This document shows, one piece after another, positions 26,301-38,914 of a stretch of DNA of 64,000 nucleotides (position 1 is its first letter; each line of letters opens with the position of its first letter). This stretch comes from Choanephora cucurbitarum (Eukaryota; Mucoromycota; Mucoromycetes; Mucorales; Choanephoraceae). The position numbers and the translations under genes are program-made. The DNA lies in contig JAIWNI010000011.1 of NCBI GenBank assembly GCA_025331435.1, positions 186,001 through 250,000 of the forward strand, written 5' to 3'. The notes beneath the pieces are model-generated. The model was not told the origin of the DNA, ran no database searches, and saw only the letters and a program-made list of their open reading frames with translations.

Positions 26301-27681
26301 CTGTAAAGGCCAAACGTCAAGGTTTGGGTTTGATTCAGTTTATTGGTGAACTTTTCAAGCTGGACATGTTGTCCGAACGTATTATGTATAACTGTATGAT
26401 TAAGCTCTGTAATGATCCTCGTAACGCAGGTGATGAAGAAGCCGAATCACTCTGTAAGTTGTTGACTACAATTGGTAAAGCTTTGGACAGTAGACCCAAG
26501 ACAACCAAATGGGTGGATATTATTATTGACCGTATGAAGAATGATATGATCCATAGTCCTAAATTGACATCCAGAGTGAAGTTCATGATTCAAGATTTAC
26601 TTGATTTACGTAAAGACAAATGGGTGCCTCGCTTTGCTGGTAACCAAGTAGGTCCTACTACCATTGCCAAGATTCATGAAATGGCAGAAAAGGCCAAAGA
26701 AGAAAAGGAAGCAGCTGCTATGAAGCGTAGCAACAACTCGCGTGGACCTTATATACCCAATAACAACAATAATCAATATAACAACAACTATAATAATATG
26801 TCACGTACAGGAAGTTATCGCAGCAAGGACTCTCATTTCCACCATCACAACAACAATGGCAATAACACTTCTAGCGATGGCTGGAGTACTGTATCACAGG
26901 GTGGTAATAACATGGGCAGCAACAATACCAACAAAACGCGACCAAACGAACTTTCTAATTTTGGCAAAATGGATAGAAGTCGATCTAAGACAAGCCACCT
27001 TGGCCCAACACATAGTCCTTTTGCCATGCTAAAGAACAAGAGTTCAAGTAACCTAAACACTAGCAGCGCTAATGATGGTCGATCCTCTAGCCCTGCCACC
27101 AATATGTTTAGTGCACTTGAAAATGGCTCTGAGCAATCTGAAGAAAGAAAGAAGCCACATCTTGAATCGCATGCTCCAAATGAATCAGAAACCAGCACCA
27201 AGCTATCTGATGAAGTAGTGAAGCGCAAATCCAAGAATATCCTGGAAGAATATTTCAACATTCGTGACAAAAATGTAATGTGGGATTATTTATCAAAAAC
27301 TGGATGTAATTCTGACATCTCTCTTCCTGCTTTAATTAGGAACTTGTTGAATGTGTCAAAGAACTGGATGATCCTAGCTATCTTATTATCTTCGTAGGCG
27401 AGATGTTAAGTGTAGTAGAGAAGAAGGCACAGGATGTAGAGGATATGAGTGATACCATTCAATATCTTTGTTCTGAGAGATTGTTGGACAGGGATACACT
27501 TGTCAGCGCTTTCAAGAGTTTCATGGAAGGCTATGACGATCTTACAATTGATGTGCCTCAAGCACCCAAGCATGTAGCACAATTGCTTGCTGCTGCTTCT
27601 CTTCTACCAGAAGAAGTGGGTGGCGAAGAATTTAGCTCATTACAAAACGCCTATAAAGCTGTGGTAGACTCACAAGCTTAA
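23337..27681 (+). CDS. Translation initiation factor eIF4G
   Basis: Six exons (23337-23551, 23615-23694, 23776-23885, 23952-24599, 24662-27274, 27340-27681) give 1335 residues. The N-terminal third is disordered and rich in Pro, Gln, Asn and Ser. A charged coiled-coil-like block (~440-560) precedes YSIDFLLQF at ~589, which fits the eIF4E-binding motif YxxxxL-hydrophobic. An RGG/Met-Gly-rich segment (RGGGRGGG) follows, then a MIF4G HEAT domain (~765-1010, starting IVRKVNALLNKLT) that binds eIF4A, an Asn/Ser-rich linker, and an MA3 domain (~1205-1335) with KNILEEYFNIRD and ELVECVKELDDPSY. The last intron splits the MA3 domain. It scaffolds cap-bound eIF4E, eIF4A and eIF3 in the cytoplasm. Presence of MA3 is the animal-like layout; yeast eIF4G lacks it. 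Confidence 0.95.
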
Positions 27682-27879
27682 ATTTTTATCCCCCTGTCTC
27701 CTTCCTCCTTTTCTCTCTCTCTCCTCCTTTTCTTTTCTTCTTATCCGCAGCCCTATTGAAACAAACTATCTCCATGAAAAAAAGAGAGCGAGAAAACCAT
27801 TGTGTATAGAGCTTCCTTCCTCCCTTTTCCTCTTGTTTTTTTAAAGAAAATAATAAATAATGTTTATATATAAGAAACA

Positions 27880-29282
27880 CTAGTTGTTTTGAGCAGCTTT
27901 TTTGGCAGCAAGCTATAGAGAAAGCAAATGAGATAATGCTACTGATTTGATAAATAAATGCAAAACTTACACGAGCCTTGAGGGCAGCCATACGCTCTTT
28001 GACTGTGCCTGTGGGTGTTGGTTTAGGCTTAGCTTTTTCCTCTTCTACTTCCTTTACTTTTTCATGAGCATCTAACAATGCGCGGACCTAGAAAAGAAAC
28101 AAGAAATGAGCAAGACAATTGCTGCCAAAAAAGAACATTACTTACACCAGGTGGGAGTTTGGCACTTTTGATCCATTCTTTCTTATCTACAATCAAGTTT
28201 AATCTGGGTAAAGCGGCTTCAGGAATAGTAGCTTCAGGCTAAACAATAAAGAAGAAAAACAATCTCAATATATGCAATCATCACTCTTTTTTCTTTCATT
28301 ACCTCAGGGTGGGTATGGAAGAAATCATCGATGGCTTCTACAAGTAAGGTAGCTCTTTCTTCAAGGTTTTTACCAGTCAATGGAATAGACCAATCTTGTC
28401 CAATACCTAACAAAAATGCTTCTGTGACTTTGCCTCCATAATCTCTTAATTCTTTGACTTCAAGACTGTAGAGACGAGGAGCCACGTGAATGATTTGGCA
28501 GACATTGGCAATTGTGACAGATCTTCCAGTTGAGTTTCTAATAACAGGTTCAATTTGATGATAAAAGGCAGGTCGGTGACGTGCTACACGATCTGTGATG
28601 ACAATATCAAGTGCTTTTCTTAGCTTGACAAGCAATGATTTTTCATTTTCAATGCGCTTCTTATCAGCTGGTGAAAGATAGGTCTTGTAGGGTGCAATAG
28701 GCTCATGGATGGGAGGAGTGATAGGCTCAAGACTTAAAGAAGAAGGAGGAGAAGGTGTGTCTTCTTGTTGAAAGGAAGCCTTCAGTTCTTGCTGAATGTG
28801 TTCTGGAAGACTAGTGTTTGGTGCTTCTTTAACTTCTGAATGACTCAGCTTTTGCTTTTTGACAGTCTCATTTTCTTCTTCTTTCTCTTCGTTGATAACT
28901 GTAGTTGATTCTAACTTTCGCTTTGTTGTAAATTCAAGAGTTGTTTGCTTTAATTCCTTATTGCTTCGAGTGCTTTTGCGGATAGCTACAATAGGCTGTG
29001 TTTCCTTTCATGATTGTCAGTCAGTTTGAATGATTCTTTTCTTCTAATCTCCATTCAATATAAGCTAACCTCTACTTTGATTTGTTTAATAGGTGCCTCA
29101 CTAGGTGTAATAAAATTTCTTTTAGGTTGATCACTATCGATAACTCTAATGCCTGATGCTGCTCTCTGATTTAGAAACAGAAGGCAAAGTTAAGAGAAAA
29201 CTCAGGTAAGCTACAAGGCAAACAAACGAATCTAAATAATTACTCTTGTCAGGCGTAAGTCAATAGGTGTTTGACTTTTCAT
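27880..29282 (-). CDS. CDT1: DNA replication licensing factor CDT1
   Basis: Six exons (29282-29244, 29165-29070, 29004-28303, 28238-28146, 28087-27971, 27912-27880) give 359 residues. After a basic, disordered N terminus (~1-160) comes a winged-helix region matching the Cdt1 central/geminin-binding-type domain: YKTYLSPADKK, LLVKLRKALDIV, ANVCQIIHVAPRLYSLE. The C-terminal part (RLNLIVDKKEWIKSAKLPPG, ERMAALKAR) resembles the end of Cdt1 that binds MCM. It would load the MCM2-7 helicase at origins with ORC and Cdc6. The protein is short for Cdt1 (human 546), mainly because the second winged helix is reduced or not recognisable. No canonical PIP degron is visible. It converges on eIF4G, with 198 bp between stops. 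Confidence 0.8.
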
Positions 29283-29547
29283 GTTGAGTGTGAGGAAATA
29301 GAAGAGAACAAGAAGAAAAAAAAAAGTGCAGTTGATAAAATTTTATTGAGTTTCTCAAAAAAATTAAAAATGCCCAAACTTATACTGAAATAGTCCGAAA
29401 ATCAAGTTAGCAAAAATCAATAGAAAATGTATTGGTCATTAGATATCATACTATTCAACTTGTAGACAGTCTATTCAAATCATCCTTCATTGTGCATTGT
29501 TACCAATAAAAAACTACACGCGATGATTATTCTTCTTTTGCTGCATT

Positions 29548-31939
29548 TTATGGAGACGATAGCACCAGATCATGACGACTGGAAGATGTAGTAATAGGAT
29601 CTAAGATAGTAGGGGCAGCCATTGCCTGAGGAGTATTTAGAAATGCTGCAGAAGAATGAAGTTTAGGCGAGTTGAGCTTAGAGCTTTGGCTAACAGAATG
29701 ATTGGAAATAGAGGGAGAAGGTGGCTGTATAGAGGGTTTTGGTTGAAGTGTGAGGTGATTGTGATGCTGTCGAATACCATTCTCTTCATTGTTATTGTTG
29801 CGAGACCCATTAGCATAGGATGAGATAGACAGAACAGACATGGAAGTAGGCCCTGATGTGACTGAAGTAGTTAAGATAGCTTGAATGAAGTAATGAATGT
29901 TGGGTAAAGTATGTCGTAGATCAATCACAATCAAGCCATATGCATTCATTAACTGTAAGATGATTTCAGCAAACAAAAATGACAGATACACATATACGCA
30001 CACACACGCATATAGATATTTGTTTTACTTGCCTGCTCTATGTTTTTATTCAATAAAAATACACCAAATTCAAATCTGTATCTATCTACCCCTTTTGAGT
30101 ATAATGGAAAGCTACAGAGAGAATTAGAATGGACACACACAAATGTACTCACGGTATAAACTTACTCTCTAGATCCGCTAATGACAGAAACAAGATCTCT
30201 GATATAAGCTCTCGACCCCATGGGTATGGTTGGATAACGTAAAGGTATTTCAAGATAATAAGCAAGCATGGACACCAGGTGAGCTGTGTAGCCTAGAGCA
30301 GTAGCAATCATTTCTTCATTTTGACCATCATAGACTGAATTAGGCAAATGTATGCCTCGAATACTAAACTGTCGCGAATCATCATATGACTTTTTTCTTT
30401 TTATATCAACACACACACACGCACACTTGATAATGATAATAAGAAGAATAAAAAGAAAAGGAAGTAACAAAAAAAGGGCTTACCTGCTCAATAGGGTATA
30501 TAGAAAATAGATCAGCTATCAATTCTTTCTTTCTTCGACTCAGCGTGTGATGCATATTCTGTCGCATACTGATATTCTTTTCTAGCACAATCTGGTTCTC
30601 TTGGAGATCCTCTGAATTAGATAAACAACGATCATTGCAGTCGCCCAGTGCTATTCTGCGTTTCTCTAATTGCTGCTGCTTTGCTCTGACAAGTTCCTTT
30701 TTGGCCTGTATTCGCTTCTTTTGTTGCATAATTTGAGCTTCTATCTCAACAAGAGCACACCTATGCTGGTTCAGTTCTCTTCTCAATCGAAGTCCATGAT
30801 CTTCTTGCTCAAGGACTTGCTGAATTGATAGACGCACTTCCTCCGATGAACGCTGTGTATCATAAATACAATCCGTCATTGTATTGATTCTACACACATT
30901 TTGTTAAGATAGCCTAACGCTATGCTTCGGTTTCGATACTTACTTTAACATGTTGTTATACGTATAAGATCGTTTGGTCTATAATTGTCATTCGTTATTT
31001 AAACCTATTGTCTCCTAAATCATACTTTTGGCTTACTTACTTTACTGCCCTTACTGGAATTCACTGAATGAATACTCGCAGCATCTTTCTGATCTAAATC
31101 CAGCATACTCAATCGCTTGTTTTGATTGACTGCTTTGGTTGCCTTGACATCTGGTGTAGAATAAAATCCATCATCTAATTCGAACAGTAGAGTGTTTTCA
31201 CGAAATGAACATTGCAAATCGGATATCTTTTTTTTTTAGAAGAATCGTTTTTTTTAGTGATGTTGTCAAATGTTATAGTCTATCATCCATACCGAATTGC
31301 CTACTTTAGACAGCGCGTTTAAATCCAATTGCCACTCAATCAACAGTTGAAATCCATGATGATCTTCAGTGTCCTGATAACCTAGCACAGGTTCTGTATG
31401 TTGTCCGGCAGAATCAGGAATCGAATGTCTAACCCATAATCGAGTAATAACTAAACTTCCAGCAGCAGCATACCAATTCATCCAATCAAAAGGGAAAGGA
31501 AGTGCTCGAAAAGTAGGATTGATGGTGTTTGGTATCATTTCACTTTTATAAAAGATGGGTGCATCTGGATCAGCAACATGTAAAGTGAAATAGGCATCCA
31601 ACAACCCAAGTGTGGAAAGCTGTTCTTTTTCTTGTCGTTTGCTTTTCTGGTAAGCGCGTTTCATAAGAGATGAGTCTTCAACGGCTGCCAGACTCAACAT
31701 AGTCGCACTTTCAGATCGAGACATGGGCTTACTGTTCTTGTTTTCTGAGTTATCTTGGTTTGTAGTTAAGTCATTCCAAACTATATTCCGACCTGCTATT
31801 GAACGTATATGTCTTATTCGTCTCTATAGATTGACTTGTTTAGAATAAGAAAATCACTCCTTCTGCTTCGCATAAAAAAAAAGGAAGAAATGCTTGCCTG
31901 TCTCGGACCAAGCGGTATTTTGCTGTCATTCTCTGCCAT
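29548..31939 (-). CDS. UVRAG/Vps38-type subunit of the class III PI3-kinase complex
   Basis: Eight exons (31939-31898, 31823-31293, 31226-31041, 30978-30944, 30889-30484, 30389-30166, 30111-30033, 29952-29548) give 635 residues; human UVRAG has 699. Exon 2 starts RRIRHIRSIAGRNI as in UVRAG, followed by a C2-like region. Exon 5 is a coiled coil (~270-385, with ELNQHRCALVEIEAQIMQQK). Then comes the most conserved part: SIRGIHLPNS, ALGYTAHLVSMLAYYL, LRYPTIPMGSRAYIRD, FPLYSKG, FGVFLLNKNIEQ and DLRHTLPN. The tail (~530-635) is Ser-rich and disordered. It partners Vps34, Vps15 and Beclin/Vps30 in endosomal sorting and autophagosome maturation. Introns 1 and 7 begin with GC instead of GT, both in the context CAG-GCAAG. 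The acceptor of exon 6 is the least certain border. Confidence 0.9.
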
Positions 31940-32106
31940 TTTCTCTTTGTTTTGTCTGCAGAGAGAAAGAAAGAGGAGAAGAAAAAATATAACGGTAATG
32001 CCGCTTTGAAGAGACGGGAAAGCAATATATTGAAGGGGAGTCACAGGTTGAGAAAAAAAAATGGAAACATGCATAATTTTATTTCAGTTGTTTGTTTGTT
32101 TGTTTC

Positions 32107-35103
32107 TTAAATTGGTTTCCATGACATATTGCCATGGTTACTTTGATTGTATTCGTTCCATTCAGTCCAGTCCATGGATGAAGGAATGCCAAAGAAAGGA
32201 TTGTTGGGGTTATTTCTAAATAAGCCTTCGTTATTATTATCAAGTAAAGGATGCAAAGGAATTTGTGATGGTGATGATGAAGTAGGTGGGTTGTATGAAT
32301 CCAGTAAAGGTAATGATGCATTGTTTGTTTGGATGGGTAGCTGGAAAGATGAATTACTGTATATTGTGTGAGGCATAGATGTACTAGAAGAGGATGATAG
32401 TGCGTGCATATCTGAGAAGCTTGAGATGTTCTGTAGCGTATAGTCAAGCTGGTTTGGATCTCCCATGGTATGATTCAGCCCAAATTGCTTTAGACTAAAA
32501 GCCTCAGACATGGAGGTAGGTGAAGGTGCAGAAGATTGAGAGAGTGAAGAGTCCATATTGGGTGGCGCCATCACTTCAGAAAGTGGCTGTTGAAAATGTC
32601 GAGTAGGATAATCTTTAGGAGACATAGCAGGTGTAGCTCGAGTGGCAGAAGGAGATAGAATGGAATTACTGGATGTGTGTTTAGATAGATGAGCGTTGAG
32701 CGAATTGGGTGAATGCATATTGCGAACAATGTTCGCACCGCGCCCTACATCAGAGACGCGTGAGGGGATGGTTGAGTTATCAATGCTATTATCGCGAGAG
32801 CGGACGGAGGTATCATCTGAATCTGAAGGAGCAACACTGCTAACTTCGATTTCGTTGTTACTCATGATTGTCTTAAGTAATCGATACAACCGTTGCGCTG
32901 TGCTAGACATGGATCGAAGTCGGGAAATCAGAGCCATACCTTTAGTCAAATCTGCCTTAGCAGGCTGCGAAATGCGGATATCAGGACTTTTTGTGTTGTA
33001 CATATGAATAAGGCAGCATTGTAAGACAGGATAAAGACTGAAAGAGTAAGGAAACATCAGAAAGTCTCTTATGGTCATTGGAGATGCTATACGAATGCCT
33101 CTTGTTGCTGCACTTGTACCAATTCGAAACGAAGAATAGGAGGAGCGTGCTTTTTTGCCATGACCAGAGGCTTCAATGAATGGACGATGTAACAGAATCA
33201 ATAAACTAAAGTAACAGAGCAAGACAGATGCAGTCACAGGGGCTAGATAGCCTCTGCTTTCATCAAAGTCTTCAAAGTTGGCTTTCTGAAGTGCTTCGGG
33301 AAATCCAAAGCGCCATTCAGTCAATTGATGATCTAATTGAGTTACAATTGTATCGCTGCCTTGCTCTAAGCCCACTTTCTTCGCTTTAGGTGTATACAAC
33401 CCTTGAAGGATCCTGCCTAAGATTTCAGATAATTTAACTAATTCAATAAACAACTGATAAATGCCCACTCGGCCCTCAACTTGTTTTGGTCTACACATGG
33501 CTGAAGGGAACCGAGGAGAATGACCTCTTTTTTCTCCTGGCTCTTCGTCACTGTCTGGCTCGTCAAGGACTTCTTTCCATGTAGCGGTTGCATCTGGATA
33601 ACCCACATCATTATCTTCATCGCGAATACTGATGGGTCTACCAAGTGAAGCAGAATGAAATCGGTCAGCCACATAAAGTGACCACCAGATACGTTTACGT
33701 GTCTGTTTCTCACTCTCTGGGATGTCCCACTCTTCACAATCACGATTTAAACCTAATCCTTGAGCCAATCGAATGGCAAGACCACCTAATAGCCAACAGG
33801 CAGATGATTTAGAATCTAGATTGCCGCTGTGATTGTGAATCAAGATGATTGATTGTACTTTTGAAATAGTAGGTGTGGCTGCTGAGTTTGTGATGATGGT
33901 CTGTGCTTGCTCAAAGAATTGATCTGACCACCCAACAGGCACATCCCAGATAGCATCTGGAGGACGATTTGATTTCGATCGGTTTAATAGTGCTTCACAT
34001 TCAACAAATCTAGCTGCTGCTCCTAGCATAGCATTTAACAGATCAGAGGGAGGGTATGTATCTGCTTGATCGCGATACTGTTTCAAAAATCGAGTTTTGT
34101 TGACTACTGGTAATACTGGGTGAACATTTGCAAAATAGCTATAAGAAAAGAAGAGTTGACTTTATCATCAGCAAGAGCTGAAGGACAGCACAGCAAACTT
34201 ACATCTTCAACAAGCGATCACTTGTGTGACGATCGACACCTGTAACGGAATAAATCCAATAATGAATAGGCTTTACATGAGGTAAAAGCTGCTCTTTAGG
34301 TATCTCAGCCTGCTCGTCTCCCATGTTTTCTTTGTCGTCCTCTATCAGCACAACTTGTTTGCCAAATTTACGAATATGGTGCCCTCCCCATTTTGGATCT
34401 TTGCTGTTATCCAGTTGTATCTTGTTGGAAAAGAATTGAAGGCCAGACATGTCACCCAAGAAATGGACACTGTCTGTTGATGCACCTTCAGGACGCTTAT
34501 TTGCGTTGCTAATAACTCCCACAGAATTAGTAGAATTTTGCCGTGATGGTCCTAGTGAAGTAGAATTCTGAACTATTGGTGAGGCCTGCCGACCGGGAGC
34601 TGTATTTGACGCTGTAGTCCGTAATGCATCTTCAATCTTTCGTATCCGCTTTTCAAGTGCATCAATATATCTATGACCAAACTGTTGAGTGCGGCTTGTT
34701 TGAAAGTTTCAGTCGTATCTTTTGCTTTACCCTTTAGGTGGTCCTCTCTTCTTCCCTCTAAAAAATAAGCAATTTAGTTTGACAGATAATGCAACTTTTT
34801 CTCTCATTCTTTTTTTTTACCCTTCAGTAAATTCACAACTTATACCAAATGAAGAACAATTTGTACAAGGTTGTCCAGGTGTAAAGTAGCATTTCACTTT
34901 TTTCTTTCGACAATAGTCACTAAATGTAATTGTTAATTTGAAGAAAAGCAGTGAGTTAAAAAGATAAAAAATAAATAAAGTAGTAAAACTAACCAAGCGC
35001 GAGTGATCCTAGATCGCTTTCGTTCATTAAGATTCTGATCTACTTCGGAGGTGCTTTCAGGCGTCTTGGTATCATGGTAGTCACTACCCAAATGGTCACT
35101 CAT
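32107..35103 (-). CDS. Zn2Cys6 transcription factor with Fungal_trans domain
   Basis: Five exons (35103-34994, 34919-34821, 34757-34731, 34670-34203, 34138-32107) give 911 residues. The binuclear zinc cluster spans ~37-65 with C-X2-C-X6-C-X7-C-X2-C-X6-C (CDYCRKKKVKC ... CTNCSSFGISC), followed by GKKRGPPKGYIDALEKRI, a linker and short dimerisation helix. Residues ~235-560 form the fungal-specific regulatory domain: YFANVHPVLPVVN, LGGLAIRLAQGLGLNRD, RKRIWWSLYVADRFHSASLGRP. The last ~300 residues are Ser/Pro/Asn-rich, probably an activation region. The cluster and the PPKGYI linker resemble regulators of carbon-source use (XlnR/FacB-like), but the target genes cannot be told. It is in the same orientation as UVRAG (167 bp) and the DUF2235 gene (216 bp). 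Confidence 0.9.
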
Positions 35104-35319
35104 GATACTCAGACCTAAAGAAAGAGAAACAAAAAGAATATATGGGTCGAAAAATAGAGATCAGCTTATAGTCGGGAAAACAATTAATACAAAGGCTAAA
35201 TTTTATTCCCGGTAGATATGTGACTGAGCAAGTTATGCAGCCATAAAATAGATAATAAATTAGATTAAGATATACAAAAATAAAATAATAGTAAAAATAA
35301 TGGTTTCGAACTCTGGCAT

Positions 35320-36731
35320 CTAGGGCAGAACAACACCTTTGTTCTCCACAAGTTGCTCTCCTATGCATTGGTAGAAATGAAGTAAAGTCTTTGACCGAAA
35401 CATATCCAATTGTTCTTGAGTCAAGAAATCCAAAAACTGCCCATCATTATACAACTGGCTCACTCGATAATCTCCAGTAAGCTCGTCTCGATCAATTACT
35501 CTGTCTTCTCTTGGCATTACCCTGTAGATCATGCTGCTTTTGTAGCTGTCGTTGTAGCCGAATTGATGCTTTCTTTCACAGCATAAGGGACCTGTATATT
35601 TACCATCATTCTTGAATCGAAGTCCATTCTCTCTGGCTTTTGTCTTCATCCAACGCAAAGAATGACAGGAGAGTATGTTATCAGTGCTACCGAATTCTTG
35701 TCCACCCACATCTGCGTGCATACCAGGAAACCATACCTGTTCAAGCGTCTGATTTGAATCACGGTCTGGCTTTTTTTTTGAGAAATGCATCGGTGTGGGC
35801 CGAAACCATGCGCGCTGATCATGAATTGACATTGCATGGTAAGCATGTTTAACTATGGGACTCAATCGAGTATCATGGAATCCATGAAGACCAAGAAAAA
35901 AGCTATAGACTAAACAATAAAGGGTCAGTTGATACTCTAGTTCTCTCTTTCTCTTTTTTTTTTCAAGTCATATGCAAATCAAACTTACATGTTGAACCAC
36001 CGAGGTACCACGGGAGCTTCGGAACCCCAAGTGCACCCACTGTATCAAAGCAACCAATAAAGTGGATTTCAGCTGATCTACAAAGGTTTTCTGTTCGAAA
36101 CTTAACAGACAGTGCCCTGAAAGGACGGCTGGTTTCACCTTTCTTTCGATAGAGGCTGTATGCATCGCTTGCTTTTGAAAGCTTGTTTTCAGGTAATAAA
36201 CCTATGTTATATATCATACCAGTCAAACTACGAGCAGCAAATGCTTTAGAAAAGAAATAAAAAAAGAAGAAAAATTAATTAAACAGAAAACAGAAATGAG
36301 AGTTAAAGATAGAGTTTACCTCCTCTACTGAATCCCACAAGCCAAATTTGATCGTTGTTGTCGCGATAATGTTTACAGATAAACCGATAAGCTGAGAGTA
36401 TCTGTCGAGAGATACCATATCCAAACATACCGCTTAACAATGAATGTTTGCCGGTAGCACCAAGACCAGAGTAGTATTCCATAACGTATTCCCAATCATT
36501 GTCTGGGCCTGGTGTCGGATCAACCTCATTAAAAAATTTATACACATTGGTTTTTTCTTGAAGATAAACCAAGTCAGTATACAGCACAGCATCTTTTTCA
36601 TTATCGTTCGATTTCTTACCTTTTGGTGTCTCCCATGTACCATCCAAGCATACAATCACTCTTCTACGCTTTGGAACAGGGCCTTTGATTACTTCAGTGT
36701 ATTTCTCAATAACTTCTTCGCCTAACATCAT
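35320..36731 (-). CDS. DUF2235 alpha/beta-hydrolase family protein
   Basis: Three exons (36731-36320, 36243-35989, 35909-35320) give 418 residues. The opening RRRVIVCLDGTW, the nucleophile elbow GFSRGAFAARSLTG (Ser in GFSRG, formed across intron 1), FIGCFDTVGALG and the late WFPGMHADVGG are the four hallmark blocks of DUF2235. The Ser, the Asp of CFDTVG and the His of MHADVGG may form the catalytic triad by analogy with the bacterial Tle1 phospholipases that share this domain. In fungi the substrate is not established. No signal peptide or membrane helix is seen, so a cytosolic location is likely. Two ATG codons lie in tandem at 36731 and 36728. A TATATAAAAG box is 67 bp upstream. Confidence 0.9.
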
Positions 36732-38800
36732 TTTTTGAAAAGATAATATAAAATAGTTGGTAAGGAAAAAAAAGAGAGAGATGGTGAAGGAGTTGCTCTT
36801 TTATATACATGAGCTATTTCTGATTCTCATCTTGACTCAACTACTTACAAGCCGATAGTTTTCTGGAGCGTACCACGAGTTCGGATCAATCGACAAGTCA
36901 TAGTGCTTCTTTTTTTAATTCCACCGATCATGAACCGCCTTTTTTTTTGTATATGACCCATTTTGATGCCATTTTTAGGGCATAGTAGTACAAGACATTG
37001 TGGTGTACCATATTCTATTTGATTGGCCTTGCAGTCGGTAAGCTCCATTGAACTTTCGTTTTGGCATGAATTCGAAGAATACGAAGATATGAGTTGTTAA
37101 TTTCTTTCACATAAATAACCAAACTTAATAGGTTAATTTGTTTATGAGAAAAAGTAAGTTGCATACATATTCGTCATTCTTGCAACCTTAGCAGTATCAT
37201 TACATACAAGATTCTGGTTTGTGACAAGTGAGAGTCAGATTCCGTTGATGATCTCTCATAACTTGTAGAAAATGTGACTTGAGGATGAACTTCCTTGGGA
37301 TTAAGAGGGGTTGCACAGATATGCAAATTTCGTCATTGCTGATCGAGATTCAATTATAGTGAATTTCGTGAATTTTTTTTTTGACCTGTCACCTCACCTG
37401 CTTCCGTCCGTGCTTTCTTCTTTTTTTATGCTGTTATTTATGTTTCTTATTTCCTTTAATGGAAAACAAAAGGAGGTGCTCTCAATAAAATGAGCTATAC
37501 TGGGCTAACTTTCTGCATGTCTTTTTATCATTGCACATACCACATATATAATATCCTTATTTGTGTTTGAGAACACCAAAAGAAAAGAGTTCTTACATTG
37601 CAACACATTGGATACGTATCGATATTTTTTTTAGAAAATAAGGTTTTTCATATGAAAAGTAGCAGTCTGAATTGATATACTAAGTTCTGATCGGTTAATT
37701 TGAAACAATAAGCTTTTTCTGATCAATGTAAATTGTTTATCGAAATCTGATATACTTCACAGTTTAATTTCGGATTTAAGATGCCCAGTGCATTATACCG
37801 TGAAGAAAGTTATTCACTTGCATAAATAGGTTAGGGGTCAGTTATGTATGTATCAATTAAAGTGCTTCAGTAGAATACGATGACAAAAGTAACTGATACG
37901 GGTAAAGGTATATATGCATTTCAACATGAGACTCCAATCACTGAAGCAACTTTACAAAAATAGCATTTCTTCTTTGAATAGCATTACAGTAGAAAGCATG
38001 TTTTCCATCAAGTTTGTTTGCCTCATGAAACAAACGAATTGCTGTGTCTGCATTCTTTTGTCATCAACTAACTGAGAAGAAAAGGTATGTGAAGACATGA
38101 TTGGGCGACTGAAATGCAAAGATAAAGTCCATTATGAAGCAACTAACCAAATTTGAAGACAATGATACGACTAGCATGCTACCCACCTGAAGAGCGACAC
38201 ACACATGTAAAAAAAAAAAGAGGGGCTGGCAGTCGGATGAACTGAGGCCTGTTTTTATTACTGCTTGAATGCATGTCATGCGTCTTCAGTTTCTAGAGAC
38301 AAAGTTTCTCTTGTTTTCTCTTCCGCAGGACTTTTACATAAACAACTCTCCTACCTTGTTCGTGTTTCTCTTCTGTAATGACGCATCAATGAGACTAAAA
38401 AGAGTGCAGACACACGAATGATGCCAATTTTATCCAAGATGATACTGACTTTAAATAAATTGTCTATCATAGATAATGATCAAGACGATGACAGGCGTTA
38501 ATCAGCATACAATCTATAATGTCTTTGCATTAATTGAGAAAAAAAAAGTCTCTTTGAAATACTAACCTCCCCGCGCTTGATTAAGCTCTCTTCCCCTCAT
38601 TGAAGCAAGGTAATTTTCATGAAGCAATATCACTTTATGGTTTGCAGTCAACCTTCAATGCGTTTAAGAATACTATCCTCGAGCGAGCAATCTCAGAAAC
38701 GTTTAATTTTTTACAGTAACCAGTACTCCCTCCCCTCTCTTACTTCAGTTAATAAATTAGTAGCCTTACGTGTTCACTCAAATCTTTTGACTGAATGTTA
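36732..38800. other. Spacer between DUF2235 gene and DNA transposon
   Basis: 2 kb AT-rich spacer. Apart from the DUF2235 promoter and a broken coding-like trace at 36849-37011 (see findings) nothing is recognised. The right end is the TA that borders the transposon. Confidence 0.55.
36798..36807 (-). promoter_or_regulatory. TATA box of the DUF2235 gene
   Basis: Minus strand TATATAAAAG, followed by a pyrimidine tract and then the ATG at 36731. Confidence 0.6.
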
Positions 38801-38830
38801 GAGTGCCTTTAGACTATAACCGTCCCATTT
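38801..38830 (+). repeat. Left terminal inverted repeat of transposon
   Basis: 30 bp, identical to the reverse complement of 42051-42080. Confidence 0.95.
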
Positions 38831-38914
38831 TTTAAAAGAGGAACTTTCGAGGCCTCAAAATCGCCGCTTTAAAACAGTCGGTGATTACAAACAACAAACA
38901 GCGATCCATTTTAT

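Noticed and set aside
29004..29282. PIP-box degron in CDT1 (QTPIDLRL, QTTLEFTT)
   Set aside because: The aromatic pair of the PIP consensus is missing in both.
35300..35335. TTCGAA with a B-box-like context, possible tRNA
   Set aside because: No A box at the right distance and no cloverleaf can be drawn; it lies at the 3' end of the DUF2235 gene.
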